Positions 53,700 to 64,000 of a stretch of 64,000 bases of DNA are shown here, piece after piece. Under the pieces are notes generated by a model. The model was not told the DNA's origin, searched no databases, and was given only the letters and a program-made list of their open reading frames with translations. Position 1 is the first letter of the stretch, and each line of letters begins with the position of its first letter. The position numbers and the translations under genes were made by a program. The DNA comes from Chaetorhynchus papuensis (taxonomy: Eukaryota > Chordata > Aves > Passeriformes > Rhipiduridae), in the NCBI GenBank assembly GCA_013396525.1, contig VWYX01000272.1:705825-769824 (forward strand), written 5' to 3'.

Positions 53700-55493
53700 A
53701 TGCAGTTTTTCTCAGTGTCACTGGCTCCTCTGGAGGTCAAACGCTGTGCGACTTTCAGACTCACTTGATAGTCTGGAGTCTTGAAAGGGATGAGCAGTAC
53801 CAACACTAATGGGCTGCACCAAGTGCACAAGAACATACAGCTCCTCTTGGGACATTAATTGGCCTCTTGCCTCATAGAGAAGGACTCCTTTTTCCCAAAT
53901 ATTTTCCAGTCATAAGGAAAAAGGAACATAGGAAGAAGCCTTTGTGGTGCCTTCTGAGCACCAATTAGGCTGCAGCACACAAAACACGAAAGCATAGGAG
54001 GGACCAGGGATCCTTGTGGGCACAGAGTGACAGAGCATAAGATCAGTACTCAGGAGACAAAAGGAACTGATGAAAACACTGCAGAGCCCTGATGTATCAC
54101 AGATACCAGGCAGATGTTTGCAGCATTTGCTCCACTGCCAGGTCCTTCTGTTGTTTCTGGGCAATCATCCATTTACTCTGTTGCCTCAGCTACAAGGTTT
54201 TTCTTTCCTGCCTGACAGCTGCTGATATCCGTTTCGGCAACAACACTTCTGCTTCACTTGCTCAGTCTTCCCTGTTTAAAGGGAAACTTGGTTTCTTTAC
54301 ATATAATTTCAAAATGTCTGTCACTGATTATTGTCCTCCTTGGACAATCTTCCTTTTCCTGCCAACAAATTCCGAGTGTGGGACATGGAGAAATTATAAG
54401 AAAAGATAAAGAACAAGAATATCCGAAAAGAATCTGAACTGAAAGAATTCTGTTACTTCTGAGAGATTCCTTAAATGATCTCTAATGGACATTAATATAC
54501 TATATACCTTATCAGTATATAGGTGTTTTCCTATTTGGAAATGCACTTCAGTTTCTACATGTGCATAACAATTTAGTGACAAAATCTAAATGCAGTCATA
54601 GACTCAAAATCATTCTTAGTTTGTAGAATGATGAAAACTCCACAATCTGTGCAGCACATACCATTAACTGTGAACATAAACAAATGAGAATGGTGAGGAG
54701 AAAAATAGAGTAATCAACAAATAAGCTCAACTTGGTACTGAAACTTTTGCTTCTTTCCTAAAAATGCGGAATAAAAATAATTAATGCAATGGAGAAAAGC
54801 TCCTGTGCTTCCTCTCTGCCCTCATAGAAGTCATTGTGATTGTAAAAGCAGCAGCACAACCTTGAAAATGGATTTGCTGAACTTGAACCTGTTACAACTG
54901 GTTTGCACACGGGATTGCTACAGTAATTTTTGCTGTAAAAATGGCAGTTTCACATAATTCTACAAAAGGAAAAAGAATGAGGAACCTTTGCTTTTAATTT
55001 GTCATTTGGTGGTAAGGTATATTGCAGTTATGACAAATGTAATCATATTTCATTGTTCTCTGCAGAAGAACTCTTGATGATGCCTGAAATACGTGTCATC
55101 CAGTACTGCAGGGTATGAAAAACACCCTGAAAATGTAACTCATGAATGCTCGCAATGCTGAACATGATGCACAGCAATATCACCTCTGTAACTGGTATCT
55201 GTGGATTCCTGTTGATAATGGTGCTAAAATGTGAGTGAGGAATGTGTTATTTTCATCCTAATCTCCTTACTTACCTCAGTCAATGTCAGGAGAAGACTTG
55301 GTCTGTATTATTTTCTGCTGTGGTCTTTGTCATGAAAATGAAGCATCAGGATGTTCATTTCCATCAGAAGAGAGCGAGAAAATAGAAGCAGGAACTGAAT
55401 TCTGCAGATCATTTTGAGAACTGTAGAAGGAACATTGCTGATATTATGAATGGCAATAACAGAAATGTAAGTTAAAAAATAAATGGTTTTTAC

Positions 55494-55508
55494 TTTTTTT
55501 TTTTTTTT
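55494..55508. repeat. Poly(T) run, 15 bases
   Basis: There are 15 consecutive T residues followed by ag. No acceptor-site gene context was found. Confidence 0.9.
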
Positions 55509-55716
55509 AGGAGGAGTGTATGTTAAAAAGTTTCATGGCTAAAATAGTATATTATTTCCATGCATAGATTTTCCCAAGATCCAAAATGATTTAGGATTAC
55601 AAATCCCTTAATTTGAAACAGCAATTCAGTTTCAAAGGCAAAGAAAAACTTTTAAATATTTGACTCACAGCCTTTTTGCATACTAGGGAATAATTACTCT
55701 TCAATTATGCAATCTT

Positions 55717-55740
55717 CCACTCCTAACAACGTAGGAGTGG
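55717..55740. other. Perfect 9-bp hairpin, 6-nt loop
   Basis: ccactccta (55717-55725) pairs exactly with taggagtgg (55732-55740) around acaacg. No T-run or gene end is next to it, so no terminator or RNA role is claimed. Confidence 0.7.
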
Positions 55741-58700
55741 TTCACACCTGACAGTTCAGATCATCAGAATTCCCAGAGTGAATCACACAGTGCAAAGGGC
55801 TTGTGGTGCTGCATTAATGGTGCTGCTCTGTGATGTGTGTGCCATGAGCATCCTGATATCTTGTTTGGATGATGAGGGCACTAATAAAGTTTGGGCACAA
55901 GAAACGGTAGCACAGCATGAATCTTCCACTTTACAACCACGGGCATGAACACAGTGCACAAACAGCATGGGGGTTTTTTGCTACAGGAAAACTGTGTGAT
56001 TTCTTGAAAGTCTGCAAAGTGAGGAACATTTCCCAAAAAAACCCAAACACAGCAACACTGAGTTCTGTTTTTAAAGTGTAACTTTAAGACCACTGGCTTC
56101 TCTGATAAAGTTACCACCTGGCAATTCGTGGGAACAGGAACTGCCTTCTTTTTGCTCTATCCCTCTTCATTCCTCTTACTGTGTCTCAGTATCCTGGTGC
56201 TGCACACAGAGTTGTAGTAAAACAGACATTTGACTACTTCTGGAAGAATTCACATGCACGATTTGCACTGCCCTCCTTGGAACCCCTGTAGCTCCCCCTC
56301 CACCTTCCTATTCCCCAAGGAACCAGCATGATAAACATGATGCAGCAGTCCTGGTCCCATCAGTGATCACGAGGAAAATCCTATTGTACAGGGTTTTCCC
56401 CCACTCCCCATCTCTAGGGAACCCTCCAAAGTCCTCTCCTTTCCAATTCTTTTGGAAGGGAATATCCTCTTTGAAATTTCCTTTGAAAGAAAACATGCAT
56501 TTCCAAAGCCAAGCAGTAAGTTTTATGGAAATGGTTCAAAACTCAGTCATGCATAATATTTCCAATGCACTCACTTAATAGTTAGGAATGGTTGTAGTAA
56601 AATATTATCACTTCATATTAAAAAAAAGTGTCCTGAAATCTGAAAAGGTATCTAATGTCAGCATAAAAAAAAATTGATTTTTTTTCTTGGCTACTCTTTT
56701 AGCAATATAAGTGATTTAACCAATTTAGTTCTCTTACTTCAAACATCCTGCTTTTTCTTTTTTTAATCATGCACGGCTGGAAGGGACTTTTACTGGATTT
56801 GATTATATTAATGTGAGGTGTTGGAGGAAATCAGGGATTGTTGAGACAATTATTGCTCGTAGGAGAGGGAGAAATAAAAAACCTGGAGTCAGGACCCTGA
56901 CACATTAAGCAAACACTCCCCCTTCTCTGATGCTGAGGGAAGAAGATATCTTCCAGAGATCTGTCAAATAATAGCAACTTACTCCATAGTTTGGAGCTAT
57001 AGATCTAAACCAGGGAGCCCTACTGTGCATTCTGTAACCTATATTTTACTGCTCAAAGTGAGCTTTGATTTCATAATGCTGGCAAGGTCTGCTAGCACAG
57101 TAATGCCAGTTTTGTCTTTTAAGAGACTTATGAGTAATATTCGTAGGATTTCTCAGGGAAAACACTTCTCACAAAGATGCAGCTTTTCTTTAAAAATTGT
57201 GCACATTTTTGCCAAGTATTTCAGTTAAATTGGATGCGATTATAAATAGAGAAGATTTCAAAAACATGTAAAGCTTCAATTCACTTCTGTCCTTTTGCCT
57301 GGCTCTCCTCCTTCCCAGCCCTTCCAAATACTTCTCATTTGTATAAAGAGTGTTTATTCTGTTTGGTCTATTAGCAAGATATGTTCCATAAGCAGAGTAA
57401 AAAGTGAACTTTTGCCACCAGTTGGCAGACTCCACTCCCGTTCAGATAGGAAACCACTTTGTGTGATTTATTGCAGCTCACCTCCCCCTAGTCTCTTAAT
57501 TTCTTGGACAAAACCAAGGGAAAAACAAATTCCTTCCACAGCTCTTTAAAGCTGTTCCTTGTAAAATTTTATTTTTAACACTAACCTTTGTTCATCTTTA
57601 TACCCATTCCATGACTGGTTCCAGAACAGCTCTCTCTACAGCATGGCAGAGCCTTCCTGCTCCCATTTTCCTTCCCTAACATTTGAACTTGGGAAAAGCA
57701 CACTTTCATTTAACCTTTGCTTTAAAACTCTGTGTATGCAGCCAATTAAAATCAAGTAGCCAATGTAAATAATTAACCTAACTCTTGTGTTTGAGGAAAA
57801 GGAAGTTGCAGGAGGAAGAACTAGAGAGGCCAGCAGAAGAGGCTTATGGATTAGATGTGGTTTAGGCTTCTGGTAGTGGAGTGAGAATTTGATGTACAGA
57901 CAAGTGACATCATTGACAACCAACACAGCAGAAATTAAAATTTCCTATGCCCTTACAACAGGTGTCAAAGTTGCATTGATAGTTCATTTATCCCTTACTA
58001 ATTCCTACTTTTGGACAAGACACTATTTTACTACATTTTATTTTGTGTTGGTAAGTGGATTTTTTTTGTATTCTGCACATATTGTTAGGAAGTCCCATAG
58101 GACCGAAGAATGTTCTCTTTATAGTGACTAGCTCCAGAGCCAAGGAAGTCATCATACATCCTAAGGAGAGTTTACAAGGATATCATACAGATAGTCAGGA
58201 TACAGTTAGAAAAGGAGTTTGGTGGGGCAGGGAACAAAAACACCTAGATATTTAACTAAAAACCCATACAGATCAGAAATGTGAGGAAAAAATTCATATT
58301 ATCAGAAGTATTTCAAGAACAAATGGGTGGGGTACTGATGGAAGTATTGTTTAATCAGTGGGGGCAAGACTTTTGTATTGATTGGGACAGGCAGAGAGTA
58401 AGGTCAGATATATTATCATCACGAGCTTGTTTCTCAGAGAGTGGCAAATACAAGGACACATAAACACAAGAATACTCTATTCATGTTGAATTTAAAGAAT
58501 TTTCATCCCTAATATTTTCTACTAAAGTAACTGTGTGCACAGTCCACAGCACTGCTGCCTACCTGGGGCTGCCTCTGAAGGATGTGCAGTGCCAGGAAGG
58601 TTTGAGTCACAGTGTAGGTGAATGTCCTGACTGGACAGTGAAGAAAATTCTGGTGTGACACTTAACAAAAATATGTCAAGAAGCTGGCTTTACAAGTTGC

Positions 58701-58832
58701 AGGTATCCAGGTCAGAGTTCAGTAGTGACAATAATAACAATAATAATAGAATTTTTCTTCCTTTTGTTTGAAGCTGAGAACCGACTTCTACAGCTCAATG
58801 CTAGATTCACCAGCAGGTGGGTGATGGCAAAT

Positions 58833-58859
58833 AAGCTACAGCTGTGTTTGCTGTAGCTT
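58833..58859. other. Perfect 10-bp hairpin, 7-nt loop
   Basis: aagctacagc (58833-58842) pairs with gctgtagctt (58850-58859) around tgtgttt. It is isolated, with no recognised RNA family. Confidence 0.7.
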
Positions 58860-60832
58860 TCATTTTATTTTGAATTATTTATAAATAGCACTACGTGCAA
58901 TTTAGGCATTACCACATGATATGCCCTTCAAATGATTAGGTTTTTTTTCCTCTTGAACTTACTGAGCAGGTAGGAGCTAAATGGAAGATAACGTCAGTGA
59001 GGTGCAGAGCACAGATCTTTTCAGACCTATGACTCCCGTTGTCACTTCAGCAATAATGAAGTTTTGACTGAGCTTCCAGAAAGAAAATTCAGTTTGTGCT
59101 TTAATATAACAATGTGCTGTAAAGTACCCAACCACACAAATACTCCTCAAAGAGCACCATCTGCATATATCACTATGATGACAGAAAAGTAACCTAAAAA
59201 TGGAGTGAGATGCAACAAGACCTATTGTTCTGTTCTTGTCCTCCTGCAGAACACACTGGTATGCTGTTGAACCACCCCCAGATAACAATAAATGTTAATA
59301 ACATGGCAATCTCCCATTTGATGTCCCATTCAAAGGTGCATCACTTATTTGCCATTAGTGCTTTTGGTGTTCTGTTACCGTGCCTGGAACATGCACAGCC
59401 CTGACGTGCTCAGCCTGGAGCCCTTTTCCTTTGGCAGTCATTTACCTGTCACCTCGCCTTTGCTCCTCCAAGCCAACACTCCATGTCAGCTAATACCTGA
59501 ATAGCAATGCTGGTTAGGTTTTTCCCCTGTTCAGTTTCTCATACTCAGTAGAGTTTTATAGTAAATATCTTCAAGGATCTGTGTGCAATATATTTTTTTA
59601 AAATTCCTGTTTCCAAGTACACATATAAAATGTTTGACAAAGACAGCTGTCCTGTCATACTGCCCAAGCATGTCTTGTTCTTACCTTGTCCTCCCCTGCC
59701 TGCCTGAAAGCATCTGTTGTCCTATCTCTGCTTTGGCAGAATGTTGAAGAACTTATTTTAACTGCCCATCACTGCCAATTGTTCTACCCATTAGACAGGG
59801 AGAAAAGAACTCTCTATTCCAATGATAAACTGAGTCTGATGCAGTATTTTTAAAAAGCAATACCTGAACTGTGAATGATGGTTGAGAATCTAAACTTGTA
59901 ACCTCCTTGTGACCAGTGTTCTCTGCTTTTCCATGCAGGGATAGAGAACTGTATGTACTGAGAAATGTTTTTAGCAAGACAACATCAAGAGCAGATTTCC
60001 CGAACTAGGCCTTTCTTGCTCCTGCACAGACTGACACATCACCTGTGGAGACAGCCTTCCTCCAACAGAACAGAGCTGCAGTGTTCTGCAGTGAGGTGGT
60101 TCAGGAACTGAGATCACAAATAGGGACATGCAGTTGGTGGGTTGGTTGTGCATATTCTGATCCTATCTGTGTCAATTCTGCTCCACGAGGCAGTGGGAGC
60201 TTGGAACAGGGCAGGGATGGCACAGGACCTTTATATTTGAAGGCAAAGATTATGTTTTTGTCTATTCCGTTTCCTTACTCGTGAGGAAAGGAAAGTGCAA
60301 CTGATATTTTTCAATAATAACACCCTATAAAAGCAACATGTCATATTTTCATATAATTACAGGCCAGGAGTCCCTGCTCAAGGTCCTTCCACTGCAAAAA
60401 AACTTTGGATCCAGAAGCAACTGAAGTGGTTTATTATTCATTTCCAGAGGACTTGTGGAAAGAATCGTAAGAGAAGGAGAAGAACAAAAGGAAGAAGGAG
60501 GAAGTGCACCATTAAGTATACCCAGGAAACAAAATAATACACTTTATAGTCCAAAAAAAATTTTACTTAAGCACTATCATGGACAAAAAAGTTTCAAGTC
60601 CAGGCAGCCCAGTTTGTAGCCAGTCCAAAGAAAACTTCTGATCACTAATTTAGACACTGAGGAAAGAAGTGCACAATTACACATCCATTCACTCTACACC
60701 AATCCTCAAAACCACATGCTCATTCCCACTGAGACAACAGACAGTGAATAGGCTGAGGTTGTTTTGCATGTGATGCTTTTTCCACTCTCTTCTTCTCACT
60801 AATCTCGCTCCCACACTGTTCCTTAGTGTCCC

Positions 60833-61390
60833 TGCCCTGGTTTAACCCCAGCTGGCAGCTCATCCCACATGGCTGCTCAGTCACTCTCTCCATGTTGGAA
60901 TGCAAGAGAGAATAGGAAGGGTAAAAGTGAAAAAGGTCACGGGTTGAGACACAGACAGTTTAACAGGTAAAGAAAAAACCCTGCTCACAAGCAAAGCAAA
61001 ACAAGGAATTCATGCACCACTTCCCATGGGCAGACAGGTGTTCAGCCACTTCCAGGACAGCAGGGGTCCATCACATATAATGGTGATGGGAAGGAAAACG
61101 CCACGATTCCAAAAATACCCCCTTTTCCTCCTCCTTGCCCCAGCTCTGTAGGCTGAGCATGATGCCGTATGCTCTGGGACATTCCTGTGATCATTTGGGG
61201 TCAGCTCTCCTGGCTGGATCCTCTCCCAGTTTTTTGTGCATACCTAGCCTAATTTCTTGAGGCTTGGCTCTGTATAAGTGCTGCTCAGCTCATCCCTGTG
61301 TTATCAACACCATTCTCAGCACAAATCCAAGACACAGCCCCATACAATCTACCATGGAAAAAATTAACTCAATCCTACTTAAAATCAGCA
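60833..61390 (-). mobile_element. Avian endogenous-retrovirus LTR, probably solo
   Basis: On the plus strand the element starts tgccctggtttaacccc (60833-60849) and ends aaaatcagca (61381-61390), the reverse complement of an LTR with TG...CA ends. In between, several blocks follow in the order of a widespread bird LTR family as I remember it. They are 'gggttgagacacagacag' (near 60942), 'ggtgatgggaaggaaaa' (near 61082), 'ctgagcatgatgcc' (near 61153), 'tttggggtcagctctcctgg' (61195-61214) and 'ctgtgttatcaacacc' (near 61296). The TATA position of that family appears mutated. No internal retroviral genes are visible on either side. The 5-bp flanks gtccc and ctgtt do not match, so no target duplication supports a simple insertion. 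Family class (ERVL or ERVK) is not resolved. Confidence 0.85.
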
Positions 61391-61781
61391 CTGTTGCCCC
61401 CAGATGTGGTCCCTGAGGTGAATCCCTATCCCTTTTGGCTCAGTGTGTCTCCTGCCAACCTCTCCCCTTCACATGACAGTGTCTTTCCTAACTAAATATG
61501 CCTGTGTAGCAGCATCATATGCTCCACAGATTTGCTCCCCCAGTTTGGGAGGGGTTTGCCTCAGCCTCTGAGCTGGCTACAAGCAGCTGCAACCATCTCA
61601 GAGCAGCTGACCTCCTGCCCAGGGCATCACTGATGGTCCCAGCTGCATCCGCTCTGAGACTTGTGCCCCTTACACAGGGGCTCATCTTTCACTGCTGGGC
61701 TCTTCAGTAGAAACAAAGTTCAGCAAAAGGTAAAAAAAGGCTCAGGAAAGAATGGGAGAAGTGCTAAATGGGAGAATTTAT
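61391..61781. other. Unassigned sequence next to the LTR
   Basis: This stretch is less AT-rich than its surroundings and has frames of 65 and 63 codons without known motifs. If the LTR at 60833-61390 were a 3' LTR, the minus-strand retroviral interior would lie here, but I see no envelope-like sequence and no clear polypurine tract. Confidence 0.4.
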
Positions 61782-61801
61782 AAAAAAAAAAAAAAAAAAA
61801 A
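61782..61801. repeat. Poly(A) run, 20 bases
   Basis: There are 20 consecutive A residues about 90 bp before a CR1 tail. It might be the tail of a retroposed transcript, but no gene body or flanking duplication was found. Confidence 0.9.
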
Positions 61802-61890
61802 GAAATTCCATGTCTGGAATATGAGGGGAGCTGTTGTGCCCTCATTTGTTCTCTCCCTTTGTAGGCACATCAAGTGGATGCGTGGAGCTC

Positions 61891-61998
61891 AGAGCAACCT
61901 GGTCCAGTGCAAGGTGTCCCTATCCATGGCAGGGGGGGTTGGAACTGGATGATCCTTAAGGTTCCTCCCAACCCAGGCCATTCTATGACTATGATATT
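61891..61998 (+). mobile_element. CR1 LINE 3' tail, plus strand
   Basis: 'cctggtccagtgcaaggtgt' (61899-61918), then 'ccatggcagggggggttgga' (61924-61943), 'actggatgatccttaaggtt' (61944-61963), and a terminal ccattctatgactatgat block match the final ~105 bp of CR1 and its ATTCTATG-type microsatellite end. Similarity is high, pointing to a relatively young, strongly 5'-truncated copy. Confidence 0.93.
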
Positions 61999-64000
61999 CC
62001 TTTTGCTCCTAGTTGTACTTCCTCCCTGGCAGGGAGGTCTGCAGCCTGTATGGACACACACCTCTGCTGCCATCCTGTGTGCCCCGTGCTCTGTCCGCCC
62101 ATCTCAGGCAGGGCTGAGGAGCAAAGGCTTCTCCCCACTTCTTTTGGCATTGTCAGCTCACAGCCCTGAGAGAAAAGAATGAGAGGGGAGGGGAGAAATC
62201 ACCTTGCATTCCCCATAGCTCTTGTTCCGCATGCCTCTTAGACAGAAATGAACACACAGGCAGCACTGTTCCTCTCTTGCCTTTGCTGGAGGATGTTGTA
62301 GATGGCACATTCAGAGGTGTTGTAGTACAATGAATAGCCCATGTGAGTGGGTGAAGTGCAGCTTGTGGCTGTCCCTGGCTGAAGGTGCCTGTGCCAGCAG
62401 CAGGCTGGCTCTCTGGGCATGGATGGAGCCTGGCTCTGGCTGAGAAGGGAGTTTCTGGGCAGGCAGCAGTGCCTGGGGATGTGGGGTGAACAAACTCCAC
62501 ACCATCAGCCTTCCTGCAGTGGGGTTGCACTGGAAACATCTTGCTGCAATCAATACTGAGCAGAGCCCCAACTCTGAACCCTGCCTCTGTATTTCCATCC
62601 CTTCACCCTAATCACTTTTAATTTATTTTCCAGATTTGCTGGAAGGAAGCGTTTCCTCAGCACAGGCTTCGTGTAGATCAATCCCTCTGCAGCCTTTCAG
62701 GTTCGATGTACAAATTTGTGTTTCACAGTAATGTAGAATGGAAAGCACGAAAATGTGGTCAGGGTAATTTCTGGTGCATGAGATCTTATACAATGTTGTG
62801 ATAAGCTTTGCAATCACTGCATCGTTACACTAATTGTTTGTCACTGTGCACATGTGCACATAATCAGCAGCCTTGAACGGAATACATTGCATTACTCTTG
62901 TGTCAGATATGGTGTGTCTCAATCCATCAAGAGGAAATGGCTAGAAATGAATGCAGGAAGGTGTTGAAGCTGGAAGCAGAGATTCTAATTATTTCACACG
63001 AAGAATTTCACGTATTTGCTAAACTGAGTTGTCATGCTGCTACTGATTATAATTGTCTTCTGCCATTGACAGGTGATTGTTTTGTGATTTCTGTGTCTAA
63101 AGAAAATTCATTTTAACTAGAAAATTATTTTTGTGTTATCCTGGATTCACTTAGGGAATTTTTGGAAAGTGTCTATGGTGCTATTTTTACCTCTTACCTC
63201 TTAACACAATCTTGAAACTATTTTTTCTGCTTAATAAACTTAATTGAGAAAATTTAAATAGGTGCATTTAGTTTTTCAGTGTGACTCACAGTAATGACAC
63301 GTAGAAGATGTCTCTGCAGTAATAATTGAGATGACTAGTGGAAAATAAGAAGAATAATTTGGTTTTATCTAGTTTAATGTTATTGCCAACAGATAGAAAT
63401 GTAATTGAAGTTATGTCCCTTTTTGAAAGCTGTGTGATACAATACATCAGTAAGAATCAGATTATGAAGCTCAGTGATCTCTGCCCGGCTGAAAAAGCCT
63501 TCAAGACTGAGATTAGTATAAAACAAAAGCAGGCCTTTTAAAATGGCATAAAGATGGTTAAATGTGTCTCTTAATTCTATTGTTTAACACAGTGAAGGCT
63601 GATGGTCTCATCTCACCTCTTCCTGCTTTCCAGGCTCAGGAAATGACTGAATCCTTATTGCGAGATGAGAGGAGAGGATGCCCTGGGGCAAACCTGAGGG
63701 AATGACAAATCCTGGTTTCTCTGTCAGAGTGGATGTAGCAAAGAGGAAGGGTCTCCTACATTCATTTCATCCAGAACTGAGTCTTAACTCTTGATCTAAA
63801 TTTCTGCAAGGCAAAGTGGGGTTCTACTGAAGCAGTGGGAGTGGAGGGGAAAAAGGGGAAAGAGATGGAGAAATCTCTTCCTGATGGAGAGTTTCCAATA
63901 TAGCAGTCTTGTTTTGGGAAAGGAACTGAAAGGGGTTATATGCTGTCTTGTTACCTTCTCACATGCATGCACAGAGAATCTGTGGCTGCAAGTCTGGGCA
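61999..64000. other. Non-coding stretch, nothing recognised
   Basis: 62000-62600 is less AT-rich and has overlapping frames of 95-128 codons on both strands, none with a recognised motif. The rest is ordinary AT-rich sequence. No repeat family is recognised. Confidence 0.5.

Larger units (their letters stand above)
49431..60832. other. Non-coding stretch, nothing firmly recognised
   Basis: No gene or clear transposon is recognised in this 11-kb stretch. It holds an A19 run (51896-51914), a T15 run (55494-55508), an AAT/AAC microsatellite patch (about 58728-58749) and a local duplication at 53661-53699. It also has three small perfect hairpins, listed separately. Open frames up to 113 codons carry no motif. 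Confidence 0.5.

Noticed and set aside
56764..56880. 'ggctggaagggactttt' resembling the start of a minus-strand CR1 tail
   Set aside because: No further CR1 block follows; a short word match only.
61391..61415. Possible polypurine tract or target-duplication copy (gtccc at 61409-61413) beside the LTR
   Set aside because: A 5-base match within 25 bp is expected by chance, and the purine run on the minus strand is short and interrupted.
1..64000. CRISPR arrays, bacterial operons, phage or toxin systems
   Set aside because: No regularly spaced repeats, no tightly packed coding frames and no ribosome-binding-site pattern. CR1, LTR and MIR elements show that the DNA is from a vertebrate.

Overview
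The window looks like an AT-rich, CpG-poor, non-coding stretch of a bird nuclear genome. Three things point to birds: several chicken-repeat-1 (CR1) LINE pieces with the typical CR1 3' end, two long terminal repeats (LTRs) resembling avian endogenous-retrovirus families, and old MIR-type SINE remnants shared across amniotes. I cannot name the species from the sequence. I found no exon, protein-coding gene, tRNA or rRNA that I can defend. The open reading frames are short (longest gap-free one 152 codons), overlap on both strands, carry no family motif I recognise outside the CR1 copies, and many sit in low-complexity sequence. The simplest reading is intergenic or deep-intronic DNA.

Layout: 1-1267 is featureless AT-rich sequence. 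1268-2478 is a minus-strand CR1 that is 5'-truncated, frameshifted and internally deleted across the reverse-transcriptase active site. 4258-4706 is a minus-strand solo LTR with 9-bp terminal inverted repeats. From 4.7 to 44.7 kb the sequence is mostly unannotatable. It contains homopolymer runs, a 16-bp AT-rich tandem repeat (22008-22073), one convincing ancient MIR (25325-25512), a possible second MIR piece (37525-37575), a run of TTCAG pentamers (35597-35669) and a cluster of TAATTA-type motifs (16921-17001).

At 44759-44814 there is a 56-bp CR1 tail. At 45646-45759 two near-identical 20-bp direct repeats flank AT-rich palindromes. An assembly gap of 355 N lies at 47586-47940. 48855-49430 is a second minus-strand CR1. 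The densest repeat cluster is at the right: an LTR at 60833-61390, a 20-base A-run at 61782-61801, and a plus-strand CR1 3' tail at 61891-61998.

No gene partnership or pathway can be described because no gene is visible. I looked for an undescribed system and did not find one. The findings are structural curiosities and testable weak signals, and their interest scores are low on purpose.
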